Source: Diploptera punctata (Eukaryota; Arthropoda; Insecta; Blattodea; Blaberidae). Taken from it: a stretch of DNA of 64,000 nt. Positions 1-10,050 of this stretch are shown one piece after another (position 1 is the first letter of the stretch; each line of letters opens with the position of its first letter). Location: the NCBI GenBank assembly GCA_030220185.1, contig JASPKZ010003436.1, positions 124,001-188,000 of the forward strand, written 5' to 3'. A program made the translations under genes and the position numbers. The notes under the pieces are model-generated. The model was not told the DNA's origin and made no database searches. It was given only the letters and a program-made list of their open reading frames with translations.

Positions 1-78
1 GGGAATAGTGAGATGTTCGTTCTAGAAGTACTTCCGAGTTAAAATTATTTGACGGTTATGTGATATAGTAAGTATTAA

Positions 79-713
79 CCCTGCACCTTCACACTTTTTT
101 TTCTTACAAAAATTACACACTGGGGTCTCTCATACTTTTAATATGTTACAAAGAATCCAGCAAAATATATATATGATTAAGGTGTGTGTTATTTATCATT
201 ATTAAAACTCATTAAGACTTGTGAGTTATTGTATTTTGTTTTCAATGAAGAATGTATGAAATTAAAAATATTGCAAAAAATATATTAAAATATTAAAAAT
301 TGCCATTTTTTAAAAGTATGCTTTTTATAGAGTGTTCAACAGATTCATTACAAATATAAGTAAAAAACACATTACACGATTGAAATTACATGAAAATGTT
401 TTAGTTCAAATTATGACAGCAGATAAATGTATTGAGAATATTTTCTTTCAAAATTTGAGAAGCCTATTACAGTACAAAATTACTGGGCACATTGAACATT
501 GTTGGGGTCCAACAAGCCCCATCTGCACGACTGACGAATTAACTTCTATTCTCAACTACGTATTAACACCAACTGAGTGAGTAGCGTGCTGGCAAGCAAA
601 CACCATAATTCAAATGTACGTGATGCACCATGCTGCAATTTTCAGAAACTCTCACTCTATGCGAATCTGAAATTTTGCTGGGGTACGACAGAATCCAGTG
701 TGTATGTGCAGGG
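79..713. mobile_element. piggyBac-type MITE between TTAA sites
   Basis: This 635-bp segment has TTAA on both sides (75-78 and 714-717), the site piggyBac-superfamily transposases duplicate. The ends form inverted repeats: CCCTGCACCTTCACAC at the left and, read on the other strand, CCCTGCACATACACAC at the right, 14 of 16 bases alike. The interior is AT-rich. Its only notable open frame (332-580, 82 codons, GTG first) resembles nothing I recognise. No transposase is present, so it would be non-autonomous. Confidence 0.72.
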
Positions 714-1008
714 TTAAAAACAGACTATACAGCTATAATTTGGTAAAAAGGTTTGCAATTATATTATTTTGTTTATATATCCCAAATTACTTTGTTGTAT
801 TATAACTAAATCTAAAATAAAATTATTGATATCTGTAAATTTGTTTGATTTCTAATGTTTTCAACCATCAAAATCGTCATTTACATTATTGTCGACCCGT
901 TTCAGTTCCAGCTTTCTTCAAGAGAGAGCCGCCCAAATTATTGATATCGCGGGCCAAATAGAAGATACATCAAGATGACGCCGACTATAGATCCTATTAC
1001 AGTTGTAG

Positions 1009-1010
<2 letters not shown>

Positions 1011-1046
<36 letters not shown>

Positions 1047-1101
1047 CATTATTATTAATAGAATTACTATTATCATTATTATTATTATCATCATCATTAT
1101 C

Positions 1102-1182
<81 letters not shown>

Positions 1183-1186
1183 TTAT
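1011..1186. repeat. (ATT)n array with ATC variants
   Basis: About 175 bp of ATT triplets with scattered ATC units. Read on the minus strand it follows directly on CTAAATAAAATAATAAT, the layout seen at the 3' end of the CR1-like LINEs at 23700 and 38160. I therefore read it as the expanded tail of a minus-strand LINE and not as an independent microsatellite. Confidence 0.85.
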
Positions 1187-1590
1187 TTAGCAGGTTTCAT
1201 AACGTTTCGCAACATGTTCTTGAGCCCAATTTACCTACTCTCATTATCACACAAAACACACTATAATTCCAATCCCCATGTTCCAATCCTTTTTCTCTTA
1301 TGCTGCACATAACGCCACCAATCCACATTATATTTTACCATTTGTTTTCTTCTACCAAGTAGCAACCATTTCGGTACTCTTCTGGGAATCGATCCTTTAT
1401 CTTTCGTTTGGTATGACTATATTTTATTTGTTATATTATAAACGTGTCTGATTTGCTACTTTTCTTGTAATGTTGGTATAACATATATCACAAGTTCTTG
1501 TTCCATTACTCATAGACTAATACTATAGGCATAACCTTGGCATATTTTAATTTACTACAATGCTACAGACCTAAAGGGGTCGGATAGAAA
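1187..1590 (-). pseudogene. possible 3' end of a decayed LINE
   Basis: Minus-strand translation gives a broken basic stretch rich in Arg, Lys and Trp, like the C-terminal end of insect LINE reverse transcriptases, followed by AT-rich sequence and the TAA-type tail at 1186-1011. No catalytic motif remains. The call rests mainly on the tail and orientation, so it is tentative. Confidence 0.3.
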
Positions 1591-1734
1591 GTGATGGAGG
1601 GCCGTATCCGGCCCGCGGGCCATAATATGGATGCCCCTGCTTTAATTATCCAATATGGGCGCTATTACAACATTTTTATGAGGTATTCCAAACTGAAGAG
1701 ATACGTAATGAAACCATTTATTTTATATATTGAC

Positions 1735-1865
1735 TTAGGCTTTCACGGCCGTAGTTATTATGATGATCTTGTAGAAGATTTCCGGGCTGTTGGCCATAGT
1801 CTTGAGGCTTGTCGTTCCCCGACGTTTCGCCAGAGACTGCGTCCGGCATCCTCAAGGGTTGTCTT
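1735..1865 (-). mobile_element. Penelope-like pLTR fragment
   Basis: The block GGCTTTCACGGCCG at 1739-1752 and the later GACGTTTCG at 1821-1829 occur in the same order and spacing as in the terminal repeat of the Penelope-like element at 32871-32990. On the minus strand a GC-rich 6-bp hairpin is followed by CGAAACGTC, the layout of the hammerhead-like motif there. The CUGANGA half is altered (CTTGAGGA). No coding part remains. A pyrimidine run of TTC triplets follows at 1924-1955. Confidence 0.55.
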
Positions 1866-2083
1866 GAGACTTGCAATTTTGTCGACTACCTGTCCTATTT
1901 ATACATTTATCCGAGACGATTTAGATTCTTCTTCCTCTTCTTCTTCTTCTTCTACTTCATTAAATTAGGCGTTTTGACCTGTTTTCACATCAATACGGAT
2001 TTAATGAATCTTCCCATCCAGTAAATGGGAGTCCAACATTTCAATGTCCTATTGGTTAGTACTTTAGTAACAGCTGAGGGATT

Positions 2084-2353
2084 CTACCCTGTAGGCATTC
2101 TTTTAGCATGTTCATACCAGTTGTTTCTCATATTGCCAATTCTATTTGTTAAATTTAAAATATTTAAGTCTTTCCTAATACCTTCATTTCTTTTTCTGTC
2201 CAAAAATGTAACACTTGCTACTGAAGGTAAGAACTTAATTTCTGCAATTTCTATTTTTCTTCTGTCTGAACGGTTAAGAGTCCAATTTTTACTTGCATAT
2301 GTTAAGACACGCACTGGCATAATTTTATAAAATTTTAATTGTGTGCTCCTCAA
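2084..2353 (-). pseudogene. LINE RT C-terminal fragment
   Basis: An 89-codon open stretch on the minus strand contains the order 'MPVRVLTYASKNWTLNRSDR', then a Lys/Arg-rich segment and 'RKDLNILNLTNRIGNMRNNW'. This is the post-catalytic 'LLYGSETWTL...' region of non-LTR reverse transcriptases, followed by their conserved W-x-H-x-x-R-M motif. Only the C-terminal tenth or so of such a protein is present; there is no endonuclease or YADD box. Related but distinct fragments lie at 4290-4440, 37060-37740 and 49815-50790. Confidence 0.7.
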
Positions 2354-2517
2354 AGTTTTATTTTTCAGAATGATAATATAATAAAGTTAATGATAATTAA
2401 AATAAGTCTAAAATGTACATAAGCAATATTAATTAAATTTCTTGAAAGACTCTCCCTATCTAATGTACATAAAAACAAAGAAAAAGAATGACGAGATAAT
2501 AAACTAGTCCAGCGCTA

Positions 2518-2815
2518 TGGTATCGAGGTAGCGTGCTGCTTGCCACGCAGCGAGCCCGGGTTCGATTCCCGGTCGGGACAGGCTCCTGGGTGATTTTTTT
2601 CGGGGTTTTCCCTCACCTGTAAGACAAATGTCAGGAAGCGTAGGCCCGAACAGTCCCCGAAAATCATCCCGCCATCATCATCATCACCGGTGTGGAAATA
2701 AACGGGAAGCTACCACACCTACTTATAATTCCCTAGTAAAGCTGCAAAGCATAGCATGAAACTGCTATAATTGCAGTGAAAGACCTACCCTAGGGCAGAA
2801 TTACTTACTTACTTA
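2518..2815 (+). mobile_element. tRNA-derived SINE (family 1), near full length
   Basis: The head has a pol III promoter layout: an A-box-like GAGGTAGCGTGCTGC near 2526 and a B box GGTTCGATTCCCGG at 2558-2571. A body follows with CTGGGTGA, TTTTCCCTCACCTGTAAGAC, GTCAGGAAG and (CAT)n, then the tail module GGGAAGCTACCACACCTA and TTCCCTAGTAAAGCTGC. Further copies lie at 56962-57270 (+), 39655-39935 (-), 36738-36850 (+, partial) and 43626-43692 (+, tail only). It abuts the tail of the next LINE. Confidence 0.8.
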
Positions 2816-2821
2816 CTCACT

Positions 2822-3610
2822 GGTACTATCGAACCCGTAGGTTCATGGCCGCGAAGACATAAGCTCTCCATACATCCCTATCCTGAGCTAATGCTTTCCA
2901 ATCATTCCCTGTATAATCTACTTCCCTTAAATCATATTTAATGCTATTTTCCCACTCATTCTTGGTCTACCAACTGGGCGTTTTCCCTCTGGCATTCCTA
3001 CTAGAAGCTTCCATGCAAGTCTTTCATTCCCCATACGCGCAACATGTCCTGCCCATCGAAGTCTACGAGACTTAACTGTTCTTATTGTATCTGGCTTCCT
3101 ATAATGTGGTTCATTGTTATGTAGTCTTCTCCATTCACCTGTCTGTTCATCTCTCTTTGGTCGAGAAATTTTCCTAAGAACTTTATTCTCAAAAACTCGT
3201 AATCTCATTTCCTCCCTTAAAGTAAGAGTCCGTGTTTCGCACCCATATAATATAACTGGTAGAATAATAGTTTTATATATTTTCAGTTTAACGTTTTTTG
3301 AAAGGAGTTGGGACATCAAAAGTCTCTGCAATGCATAATAGCACGCATTTCCAGAATTGAGCCTACGTTTAATATCTTTGTGCACTCATTCCTATTGTGA
3401 TTATTGTTCCTAGGTATTTGAATTCAGCCACTTCCTCAAAATTTCCGTCATTTGTCATTGGCTGTCCATTTTCATTATATATGTATTTCTACGTGTGACC
3501 ATATATTAGTTTTATTGATATTTACTTCCAGTCCTAATTCCTTGGTGTTACTCAATAGTGTGTGAGTGTTTTCCTTTAGTATCTCCTCGCTATAGGCCAA
3601 TCTACTATAG
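2822..3610 (-). pseudogene. LINE family A, 3' part
   Basis: Minus-strand reading gives the RT C-terminal region of the most abundant LINE here ('family A'): 'NSGNACYYALQRLL', 'LPVILYGCETRTLTLREEMR', 'RRLRWAGHVARMGNERLAWK', 'LLVGMPEGKRPVGRPRM'. The longest open part is 2927-3385 (152 codons), with breaks on both sides. The 3' end carries GTAA tetramer repeats (2800-2818 on + as TTAC). Such short-unit tails suit RTE-like LINEs, but I cannot fix the clade. Upstream RT motifs are lost in the broken 3386-3610 stretch. Confidence 0.78.
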
Positions 3611-3744
3611 AAACAGTAATAAACTAATTTGTCGGTGTACAATATTTAAAACAACAACTGAAAATACTTGTTAATTTTAATAATATCAATAAAAATGAGG
3701 ATATAAGAAAATAATTAAATGTAATATCATTAGAGGAAAGGGAA

Positions 3745-3930
3745 TCATCATTATAGAGATCAGTGGATTGAACACCTAGAAAGAATGAGTTACAATCGTA
3801 TTCCTACATAAATTCTTGATTATAAACCAGAAGGAAGGAGAGATTTTGGATGACCACGGAAACGTTGGTTGGAGAATATGTGAAGCCGGAACAGGCTTAA
3901 GGACCTAATGCCTGATTGAAGAAGAATAAG
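3745..3930 (+). pseudogene. LINE C-terminal scrap
   Basis: Plus-strand translation with two stops gives 'HYRDQWIEHLERMSYNRIPT', then 'ILDYKPEGRRDFG' and 'PRKRWLENM'. This is the W-x-E-H-x-x-R-M and G-R-R/P-R-K-R-W tail typical of insect LINE RT proteins. It belongs to a subfamily different from family A. Nothing else of the element is recognisable. Confidence 0.6.
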
Positions 3931-4670
3931 AAGAATATTTTAGAATATAAATTAAATTATTATCAATTGCTTAAATAATACTATCAGTGGGGTGTATAAG
4001 TTAGTTTGTTATTAAACAATTTATCAGTTTATTTTTTGAACGATGTTATAGTGACAGTCTCTGACATAGGGCGGAAGGGAATTCGATATTCTAACAAGTG
4101 AAACTGTGAAAGATCGTGAATAAAACACCTTGTGAAGAAGAGGGATATAAAGGAAAATGTGCTGATGGGATATCGAGACCCTAAATTATGTGTGTCGGAG
4201 AGTCTTTAATGAAGCGGCGTAATAAACAGCTAGGCGATGACATATGTCGATATTTCCTCGTACAGTGATTGTATGTTGAGTTGTTGGTGTATCTCGTCAT
4301 TTCCCATACGATCTAGGAAGTCCATATCCTAGAGATGTCTAATTTCTGCAGCTCTTATCCTTGATTATCTCGCTTCCATAGAGGGAAGTTAATAGTTCGA
4401 GAGTTCTATATAATTTTATTATGGGATGTTTTGGTATAAAATATATTTTTTAAATAATAGAAATCAGCACTCCTAAAACTTCCAATTTTGTTATAATTTT
4501 TCTTACAACATCCTCTCTTTCATACGAAATATTACCCCTATACAGACTGGATGACATAGCATCTTTGTGACCGACACGTGGATGTGAGGCCAGCAGCCGA
4601 TATTAGCCAAAAGGCCTTATTTTCATAAAATGAAAATAATAAAATTATTGTTAAAGGGAGAGAAATAAAT
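3931..4670. other. mostly unassigned AT-rich stretch
   Basis: No gene is seen. On the minus strand about 4290-4440 reads 'KLYRTLELLTSLYGSEI', a likely scrap of LINE RT just after the catalytic domain. At 4555-4622 (minus) lies a piece of the repeat seen twice at 26565-27140 (shared CTGGC-TCACATCCAC core). The rest is featureless. Confidence 0.5.
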
Positions 4671-4895
4671 AAGTTTGATCTGCCTCCATCTTACCTCATA
4701 TTTGGTTGTTTCTTGTATGACATGTTTCAAAGAATCTCTGCTCCGTCTTCAGTTGGCACAGACTGTACCAACTGACGATGGCGGAAAGATGTTTTGGTAC
4801 AGTCTGTACCAACTGAAGATAGAGCAAAGATGCTTTGAAACATGTTTTACAAGAAACAACCAAATGTGAGATAAGATGACGGCAGACCAAACTTT
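4671..4895. repeat. 225-bp imperfect hairpin
   Basis: Two arms of about 100 bp (4671-4773 and 4796-4895) are reverse complements with roughly 10-15% mismatch, separated by a loop of about 22 bp. Matching blocks include TTTGGTTGTTTCTTGTA, ACATGTTTCAAAG and ACAGACTGTACCA. The arms encode near-identical but meaningless 64-codon open frames on opposite strands, an effect of the symmetry. It could be a foldback transposon or MITE, or the source of a hairpin RNA. No target duplication was identified. Confidence 0.85.
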
Positions 4896-5224
4896 ATTAG
4901 TGTTATTTCATATTATATTTTCATAAGAGGAATACACATTTCTACAATTATAATATCGTTACAGATACGAAATATCAAAATATTTTAATCGGGTGAGAGA
5001 TAAGAAAGAAAGATATTTAACGGAAATATTATTCAACATGTGACGCGAAAAACATGTTCGTTGAAAGTAGATACTATGCGCATGCGTCAGCAGACTCGTA
5101 GATGAAACAATATAGAATCATGCGGTGTAGCCAACATATAAAGGATATTGGAATGCGCACTACCAACAAGAGGAGAAACAATCCTAAATATATGTCAAAC
5201 AAGTATACAACATTGAAGTCTTAA
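4896..5224. other. no recognisable feature
   Basis: AT-rich sequence on the right flank of the hairpin; no open frame, RNA gene or repeat identified. Confidence 0.5.
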
Positions 5225-5725
5225 ATTTAAAAAGATAACCAATTTATGAATACTCAACTTAACTAGAAGTTCTGTTACAAAGCATTTTATTATATGGGTC
5301 CGAAATCTAGGAAGTAATTAGACAACAAGCCAATAGGCTGTTAATAGTAAACGGATTTTTGGAAGCGATCGACAACAATTCCAAGACGTGATAAGGTCAG
5401 AAACAGCACAATAAGGGAAATTATGCAAGTTTAAGAAAAATATATAAGTAAAATAGAGGAAAAACGTTTGAAATGATATAAACACCTCATAAGACTGCAA
5501 GAAGATAAAATACCAAAGAAGATCCTTGATTGGGAAGCCAATGGAGGAAGTGGAAGGGACAGACATGGACAACGTTGGATAGATGGGGTAATGAGAAGTA
5601 TGGAAGCTAGAAATTTGAGGGCAGAAGTTGTTTTAGACAGAAACCACTGGCGACAAATGACCTTGGGTTGAAGGAGAAACACTGTAGTGTGGAATACTCC
5701 CAGTAAAAAGAAATATGAATATACT
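5225..5725 (+). pseudogene. LINE RT C-terminal fragment
   Basis: Broken plus-strand reading contains 'LLYGSEI' near 5290, then 'HLIRLQEDKIPKKILDWEAN' and 'RHGQRWIDGVMRSMEARN', ending in a Trp-rich tail near 5690. This matches the C-terminal order of insect non-LTR RTs (YGSE, then an R-x-x-x-x-x-P-K-K-I-L-x-W motif, then G-R-x-x-R-W-x-D). Several stops and frame changes show it is dead. Confidence 0.65.
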
Positions 5726-7336
5726 TATCTCTGGTAGGAGATTGATCATATCTAGGGGGAAAAAATAGATCGGCAGACACTTTCCAGTACTAACAGAAGA
5801 TATTTTGGAAGTTTATTCCGAATTGCCTAGTGTGGTTTCAGATATTACAGTGGTTCTTTATAGTAAGTGGGTTTAGTCTAAATAGTCAATTAGTATGTAG
5901 AAAGTCACGTGGCAAGAATGCAAGGAACCAGTTGGGCCTATAGGATAACCATACGAGACCCCAGAATCGGCAAGAGATGCATGGGCAGACAGCATTCTGA
6001 CATATTCAAAGAGCAGGTGGTGAACCAGTGGATGAGGCAAAACAAGAAGTGAGGAATTATGGAAAAGACTGACAAATGCAGAAAAATAGTGAAAAGTGAA
6101 AATGAACATACAAATGAACTGGAAAAATAATAGCTTATCGATTAATATAGACGAGTAACTACTCCTTAAGTTAGATCACTTGAGGAGTCTATCTGGCTAA
6201 TCTGCCAGTTGGCAGGAGCCGTATCCCTTAAGGGATGACATATAGTCTGATACGTTGTAACATATTGAACTTGTAAGTATATGTTGAGAGCATTGAAACA
6301 CAGAATATGGCTGAAAAACGAAATGTCTGACACATTATTGTGGAACATTTCCAGTTGAACATTGTAAACAAAATCGTTCGTTTAAAATACGTTAGAAATA
6401 GTTGTACATGTTTTTAATAATGAAATAATAAGAGCAAAGTTTTACAGATGTTATGTGAAGTATTTTAAAAGTTGTGTCACATGATGCATGTTTGAGCATA
6501 TTTAAGTTTATATTAAAATATGCTAATGTCTGACAACCCACAGTCTCTTGTGGCGGAAAGTTCAGAATATAGAAGTACATTTCGTATTATAATTATTAGA
6601 GTCCGGATTTGAATGCGAAATGTTTGTTTTGTTTTACGCATTAATAAATATGCGGGAATGGTTACATGTTAAGTGGTCCCTTCATACAGATGATTTGAAC
6701 GGTATTTGACAATGCATTGAAATACATATTTCGGAGGAAAATGCTTATTTTAGATTTTTAATTCATAAATGCATATTTTACTCCTAAATATTGTATTAAA
6801 TTATAATTTTTACATTCAGCTAATTACTAGTAATTAATTAATTATTAATTAATATGTTTAAATTAATAACGACTCTGCAATCCATTGGATATAAGCGTAA
6901 GCCTTAAGAAATAATATCACAGTATCGCTAAAATCGCATTTGATAAGCTTAGTGAAGTATTAAATAAAAATCCTGGTTACAATAGAATTTGTCAAATTAG
7001 CAAAATGATAGTGAAAAAACTGTAACCAAAGAGGAATTCACGAAGAAGAACTGTGGTGTTTTTCACATGCCCCTGTGACATCATGTGATGTAAAAGGACA
7101 TTTTCATTGTATAAAACCTTCACTGACAGACGAAGGAGCTGCACACAAGAAAACTTCATGAAAACATTCCTATCTACCGTAACAGCGAAGAATAAGCTAA
7201 GATTACCCACAAAGCAAATAATATATTTGATTTTATTACAATCTGTTTTTGCACATTTAGGGTGCATATTTTCTACATTTTTCATGCATATTTAGTACTT
7301 TATTTTGCATACAAATCCGAGCCCTGGTAATTAGAA
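5726..7336. other. no recognisable gene, AT-rich
   Basis: I see no coding potential above chance, no splice-linked open frames, no terminal repeats and no tRNA-like motif. The open frames are short and of random composition. If genes or old TEs are here they are beyond recognition by eye. Confidence 0.5.
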
Positions 7337-7366
7337 TAGTGGATTAGATTAGATTAGATTAGATTA
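7337..7366. repeat. (GATTA)n short tandem repeat
   Basis: Four consecutive GATTA pentamers in this stretch. This is not the insect telomeric TTAGG unit. Confidence 0.8.
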
Positions 7367-7449
7367 GAACAACGTATGGGCTCGGGTTATCAACTCTTAT
7401 AACGCAGCAAATTTGTGTAGGCTCATTCTATTATACGCTAGCACCCACC

Positions 7450-7740
7450 GTTGTTTTGTTAGGAAAGAATGGAAATGAAATCTATTCTACTTCAAAACAA
7501 GTGCATAAACCTTTAGAATTGACAGTTTGGGAGAAGATATACATTCAAAAAAATAAATATAGATCAATGAATTTTGATATTCCTAACGAACAAAAATTTG
7601 ATTTCGAAGTTCATAAATTTAACCATAGATGTCAGCTCTGAAGATGGTGACGATAGAAGAGCTGACGGCCGAAGAATTTCATGAGTCGGAGTTATAGCTG
7701 AAGATGAACTTGATTACATGAAAATATATTATTTTCTGTA
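7450..7740 (+). mobile_element. possible Penelope-like 3' fragment
   Basis: Plus-strand reading gives 'TVWEKIYIQKNKYRSMNFDI', which resembles the segment after the GIY-YIG endonuclease in Penelope-like elements (E-x-I-x-I-x-K-x-K... then a W/N-containing end). About 60 bp later comes a CTGAAGATG...GCCGAAG stretch, similar in layout to the CTGATGA...CGAAAC motif of the element at 32862-35262 but without its consensus bases. Weak, multi-step inference. Confidence 0.3.
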
Positions 7741-8082
7741 GCTTACAACATATATTAAAAAAAAAAGCTACCGAAATTATTCAAAGTTAGCAAATTACCT
7801 CAAGCAGTAGTGTTTGAGATTATATTCTGAAGACCCCGTATTCAAACCCCAGTTTCAACAAATGATTTTTTCTCTTGCAACCATGTTCAGAGATTAACTG
7901 ACGTATGCCGCACCCTGTATTTTAAACACCTAAGTCAGCCCAAATAGATTTTTTTAATGATATGAGCTAAAGGGTGATATGAAATGAATAATTGAATAAA
8001 TGAAGATGAAATGACATGTTAGTAGAAAGAGAAGTGAAAAGTCTTGGTGGAATATTATTCGGAAAACGGGTGAACCTCGACA
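7741..8082. other. no recognisable gene
   Basis: AT-rich. A 19-base stretch at 7961-7979 (TATGAGCTAAAGGGTGATA) recurs nearly unchanged at 8622-8639 on the far side of the foldback and could be a remnant target duplication. Confidence 0.45.
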
Positions 8083-8547
8083 AATAAATAATAGTTTAAG
8101 AAAACTAAAACACTCTTTATGAGAAAACCGAACAAATACATGAAAACTAATTTTAATTTCCAACACGCTTGGAATAAAATTAAACTGGTTAACAAAAAAA
8201 TCATCTCCAACATATTTAGAATAAAACTGTAGTTATGTACAAAAAAAATGTCCATGAAAAGCGTCGGGTGCTCTAGATCAATTAATATATTTGATAATAA
8301 ACATATATTTGTTAAAGTAAAGTCTCTAAGAAGAAAATGTAAAAACCGTAAAAAACACCCCACGCTTTTGATGGTAAAATTATTGTTTTAGAAAACTACA
8401 GTTTAATTCTAAATGTGTTGGAGATTATTTTTTTGTTGACCACATTAATTTTATCCCAAGTGTGTTGGAAATTAAAATTATTTTTCATTTATTTGTTCGG
8501 TTTTCTCATAAAGCGTGTTGTTTTAGTTTTTTAAACCATTATTTATG
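8083..8547. repeat. 465-bp foldback element
   Basis: The arms 8083-8270 and 8355-8547 are imperfect reverse complements, about 190 bp each with a loop near 85 bp. Strong blocks include TTGTTCGGTTTTCTCATAAAG, GTGTTGGAAATTAAAATTA and CTGTAGTT. Imperfect direct repeats lie outside the arms (7961-7979 and 8622-8639). No coding content. It looks like a foldback transposon or MITE; the class is not determinable from its ends. Confidence 0.8.
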
Positions 8548-8648
8548 TTTTATTTTTTAGTTTTAATATTTTACAGAATAAGATAAAAATGTAAATATCT
8601 TTAAATTCGATACTATTGTAGTATGAGCTAAAAGTGATACTCTTCTAA

Positions 8649-8738
8649 AAAATCCGCGGATTTGAACCAGCGACATATAGATTACTGAAATTATATACAA
8701 TTACAGTCTACCGCTCTACCAACTGAGCTGTTATAACG
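8649..8738 (-). pseudogene. tRNA-Tyr(GUA)-like pseudogene with intron
   Basis: On the minus strand the D arm AGCTCAGTTGGTAGAGC and the T arm GCTGGTTCAAATCC are nearly canonical. Between them GACTGTAATTG places GTA at 8702-8704 (complement) in the anticodon position, with extra bases as in intron-containing eukaryotic tRNA-Tyr. The acceptor strands (about GTTATAA and GATTTTT) do not pair well, and the T stem has a mismatch, so it is probably a pseudogene. Confidence 0.6.
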
Positions 8739-8782
8739 ATTGACTAAAAAGTTGATAAGTCCAGAACCTATTATACCAGTAT

Positions 8783-9056
8783 TATTTTTTTTTATTTTCT
8801 GATGATTCTGGCCAGGATTTTAGAAACAAATATGAAATTATTGTATTGTCACGGATCCTTTACACGTTTCAAGTCGATCGAATGTTTCTAAGTGGGTGAA
8901 AATCGTGTTCAAAGATTCCGTTACATAGATACAAAGACAATTTTTTTTATTTTCTGATGATTCTGGCCAGGATTTTAGAAACAAAATATGAAATTATTGT
9001 ATTGTCACGGGTCCTTTACAAGTATACAAAGTTTCAAGTCGATCCAATGATTTTAA
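8783..9056. repeat. tandem pair of a ~120-150 bp sequence
   Basis: The block TTTTCTGATGATTCTGGCC and the following ~100 bases occur at 8783-8940 and again from 8941. The second copy stops at 9056 and continues at 10055 (GGTGAAAATCGCGTTGAAAG), so it is split by the piggyBac-type element. The first copy shows the unbroken order TCTAAGTGGGTGAAAATC. Confidence 0.8.
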
Positions 9057-10050
9057 CCTTTTGACTGCCGAGTTTCCATTTTGCCAGCTGGGCTGTGGGT
9101 GCCAGGTTTTTTAAATTTAAAGTACTACGCCATACTATAACATATAAACCTATATAAAGTGTAATTAACTGTCTACATGCCATGCTAAATTGAATTTAAA
9201 CTGACTATTATACATTTATTTGAAGGTTAGACGGTGTTGCTTCCACTTGTAAAGATCCCAGGTTCGAATTCAGCACGGTGTCTTCATTGAAATTTGTTAT
9301 CACTATCACTAAAACATTTATCGTATTGAATACTTTTGATGGCATTATCACTAAACACTTATAATATTCAAATTGTTGAACATTTTTATGGTCCTGGGTT
9401 CGATTCAATTGCAGTCAAACAGCTGTTTTATGCCACGTGTTTCGTCTGGCGCGACGCACCCATCACTGTCACTCACACCCTGTTGATTTAGGTCTACATC
9501 ACTTGCTTTACTATTTACAGGCTTAGATTGTAATAATATTCTCTTAGAAACAGGACTACTATCACATTCGTCAAACGAATAACCATTTGATGAACTGTTA
9601 CTGTCACTCTCATCTTCTGATAAAACTGACACAATAAACTCGCGTATTGTATTTTCGTCAACTTCGAGACATGAATCACTGTGTTTCACAGCACGACCTA
9701 CCCCTTGGCCAGGTATCTTTTCAACTAAAAATAAAATAAATAAAGAGAAAATCCTGAAATTGCAATATTCCATAGCAAAAAAAAAAAAAGGCCTTGAAAC
9801 ATGAATGTACACCCTCCTTTAGAAAATGCATTTACAACTAGCCTGTACCGTTATTCTATAAGGGATGTGCAAAGTATTGCTAAGAAAGGATGTACAAACA
9901 CAGCACGAAAAATAATTTTAGTTTATTGAAATAAAAACTTCAGGAAAAAAATATTTAAAATAATAAGATTGAAAACCGGAGCTTGCCGGGCATGGCATAC
10001 CGCTGTACACACACTTTCACCGGCGCACGCCGGGCATGGCGTTCAAAAGG
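9057..10050 (-). mobile_element. piggyBac-type element, internally deleted
   Basis: TTAA precedes the left end at 9053-9056. The left terminus reads CCTTTTGACTGCC, and the right terminus on the other strand reads CCTTTTGAACGCC. Subterminal GC-rich repeats containing GCCATGCCCGGC occur twice near the right end (9985-10038). The element interrupts a sequence whose unbroken copy lies at 8783-8940, so the insertion point is known. After the right end the site reads TTGTAGG where TTAAGTAGG is expected: two bases lost from the second TTAA. An acidic open frame on the minus strand is its only coding remnant. Confidence 0.75.
9405..9780 (-). pseudogene. acidic N-terminal piece of a piggyBac-type transposase
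   Basis: The open frame runs 135 codons on the minus strand (9812-9405), but the sequence before 9724 looks intronic: TTTATTTTATTTTTAG ends at about 9724 as a good splice acceptor. From there it reads an acidic, Ser-rich segment including 'VSVLSEDESDSNSSSNGYSF' and a second acidic run before the stop near 9405. Many piggyBac transposases begin with such an acidic Ser/Asp/Glu segment. The DDD catalytic core and Cys-rich C-terminus are missing. The assignment follows mainly from the surrounding TTAA-bounded element. Confidence 0.4.

Noticed and set aside
4600..4622. A U2 snRNA-like stretch on the minus strand (GGCCTTTTGGCTAATATC)
   Set aside because: Only about 18 bases resemble the U2 5' region; what precedes and follows does not, and the sequence belongs to the dispersed 160-bp repeat.
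4675..4890. Two similar 64-codon frames on opposite strands
   Set aside because: They are the same hairpin read from each side; the peptide has no recognisable features.
7337..7366. Possible telomeric repeat
   Set aside because: The unit is GATTA, not the insect TTAGG; only four units.
9205..9440. tRNA-like T-loop sequences (GGTTCGAATTC, GGGTTCGATTC)
   Set aside because: Isolated T-arm-like strings without paired stems or D arms; they occur by chance or as SINE debris.
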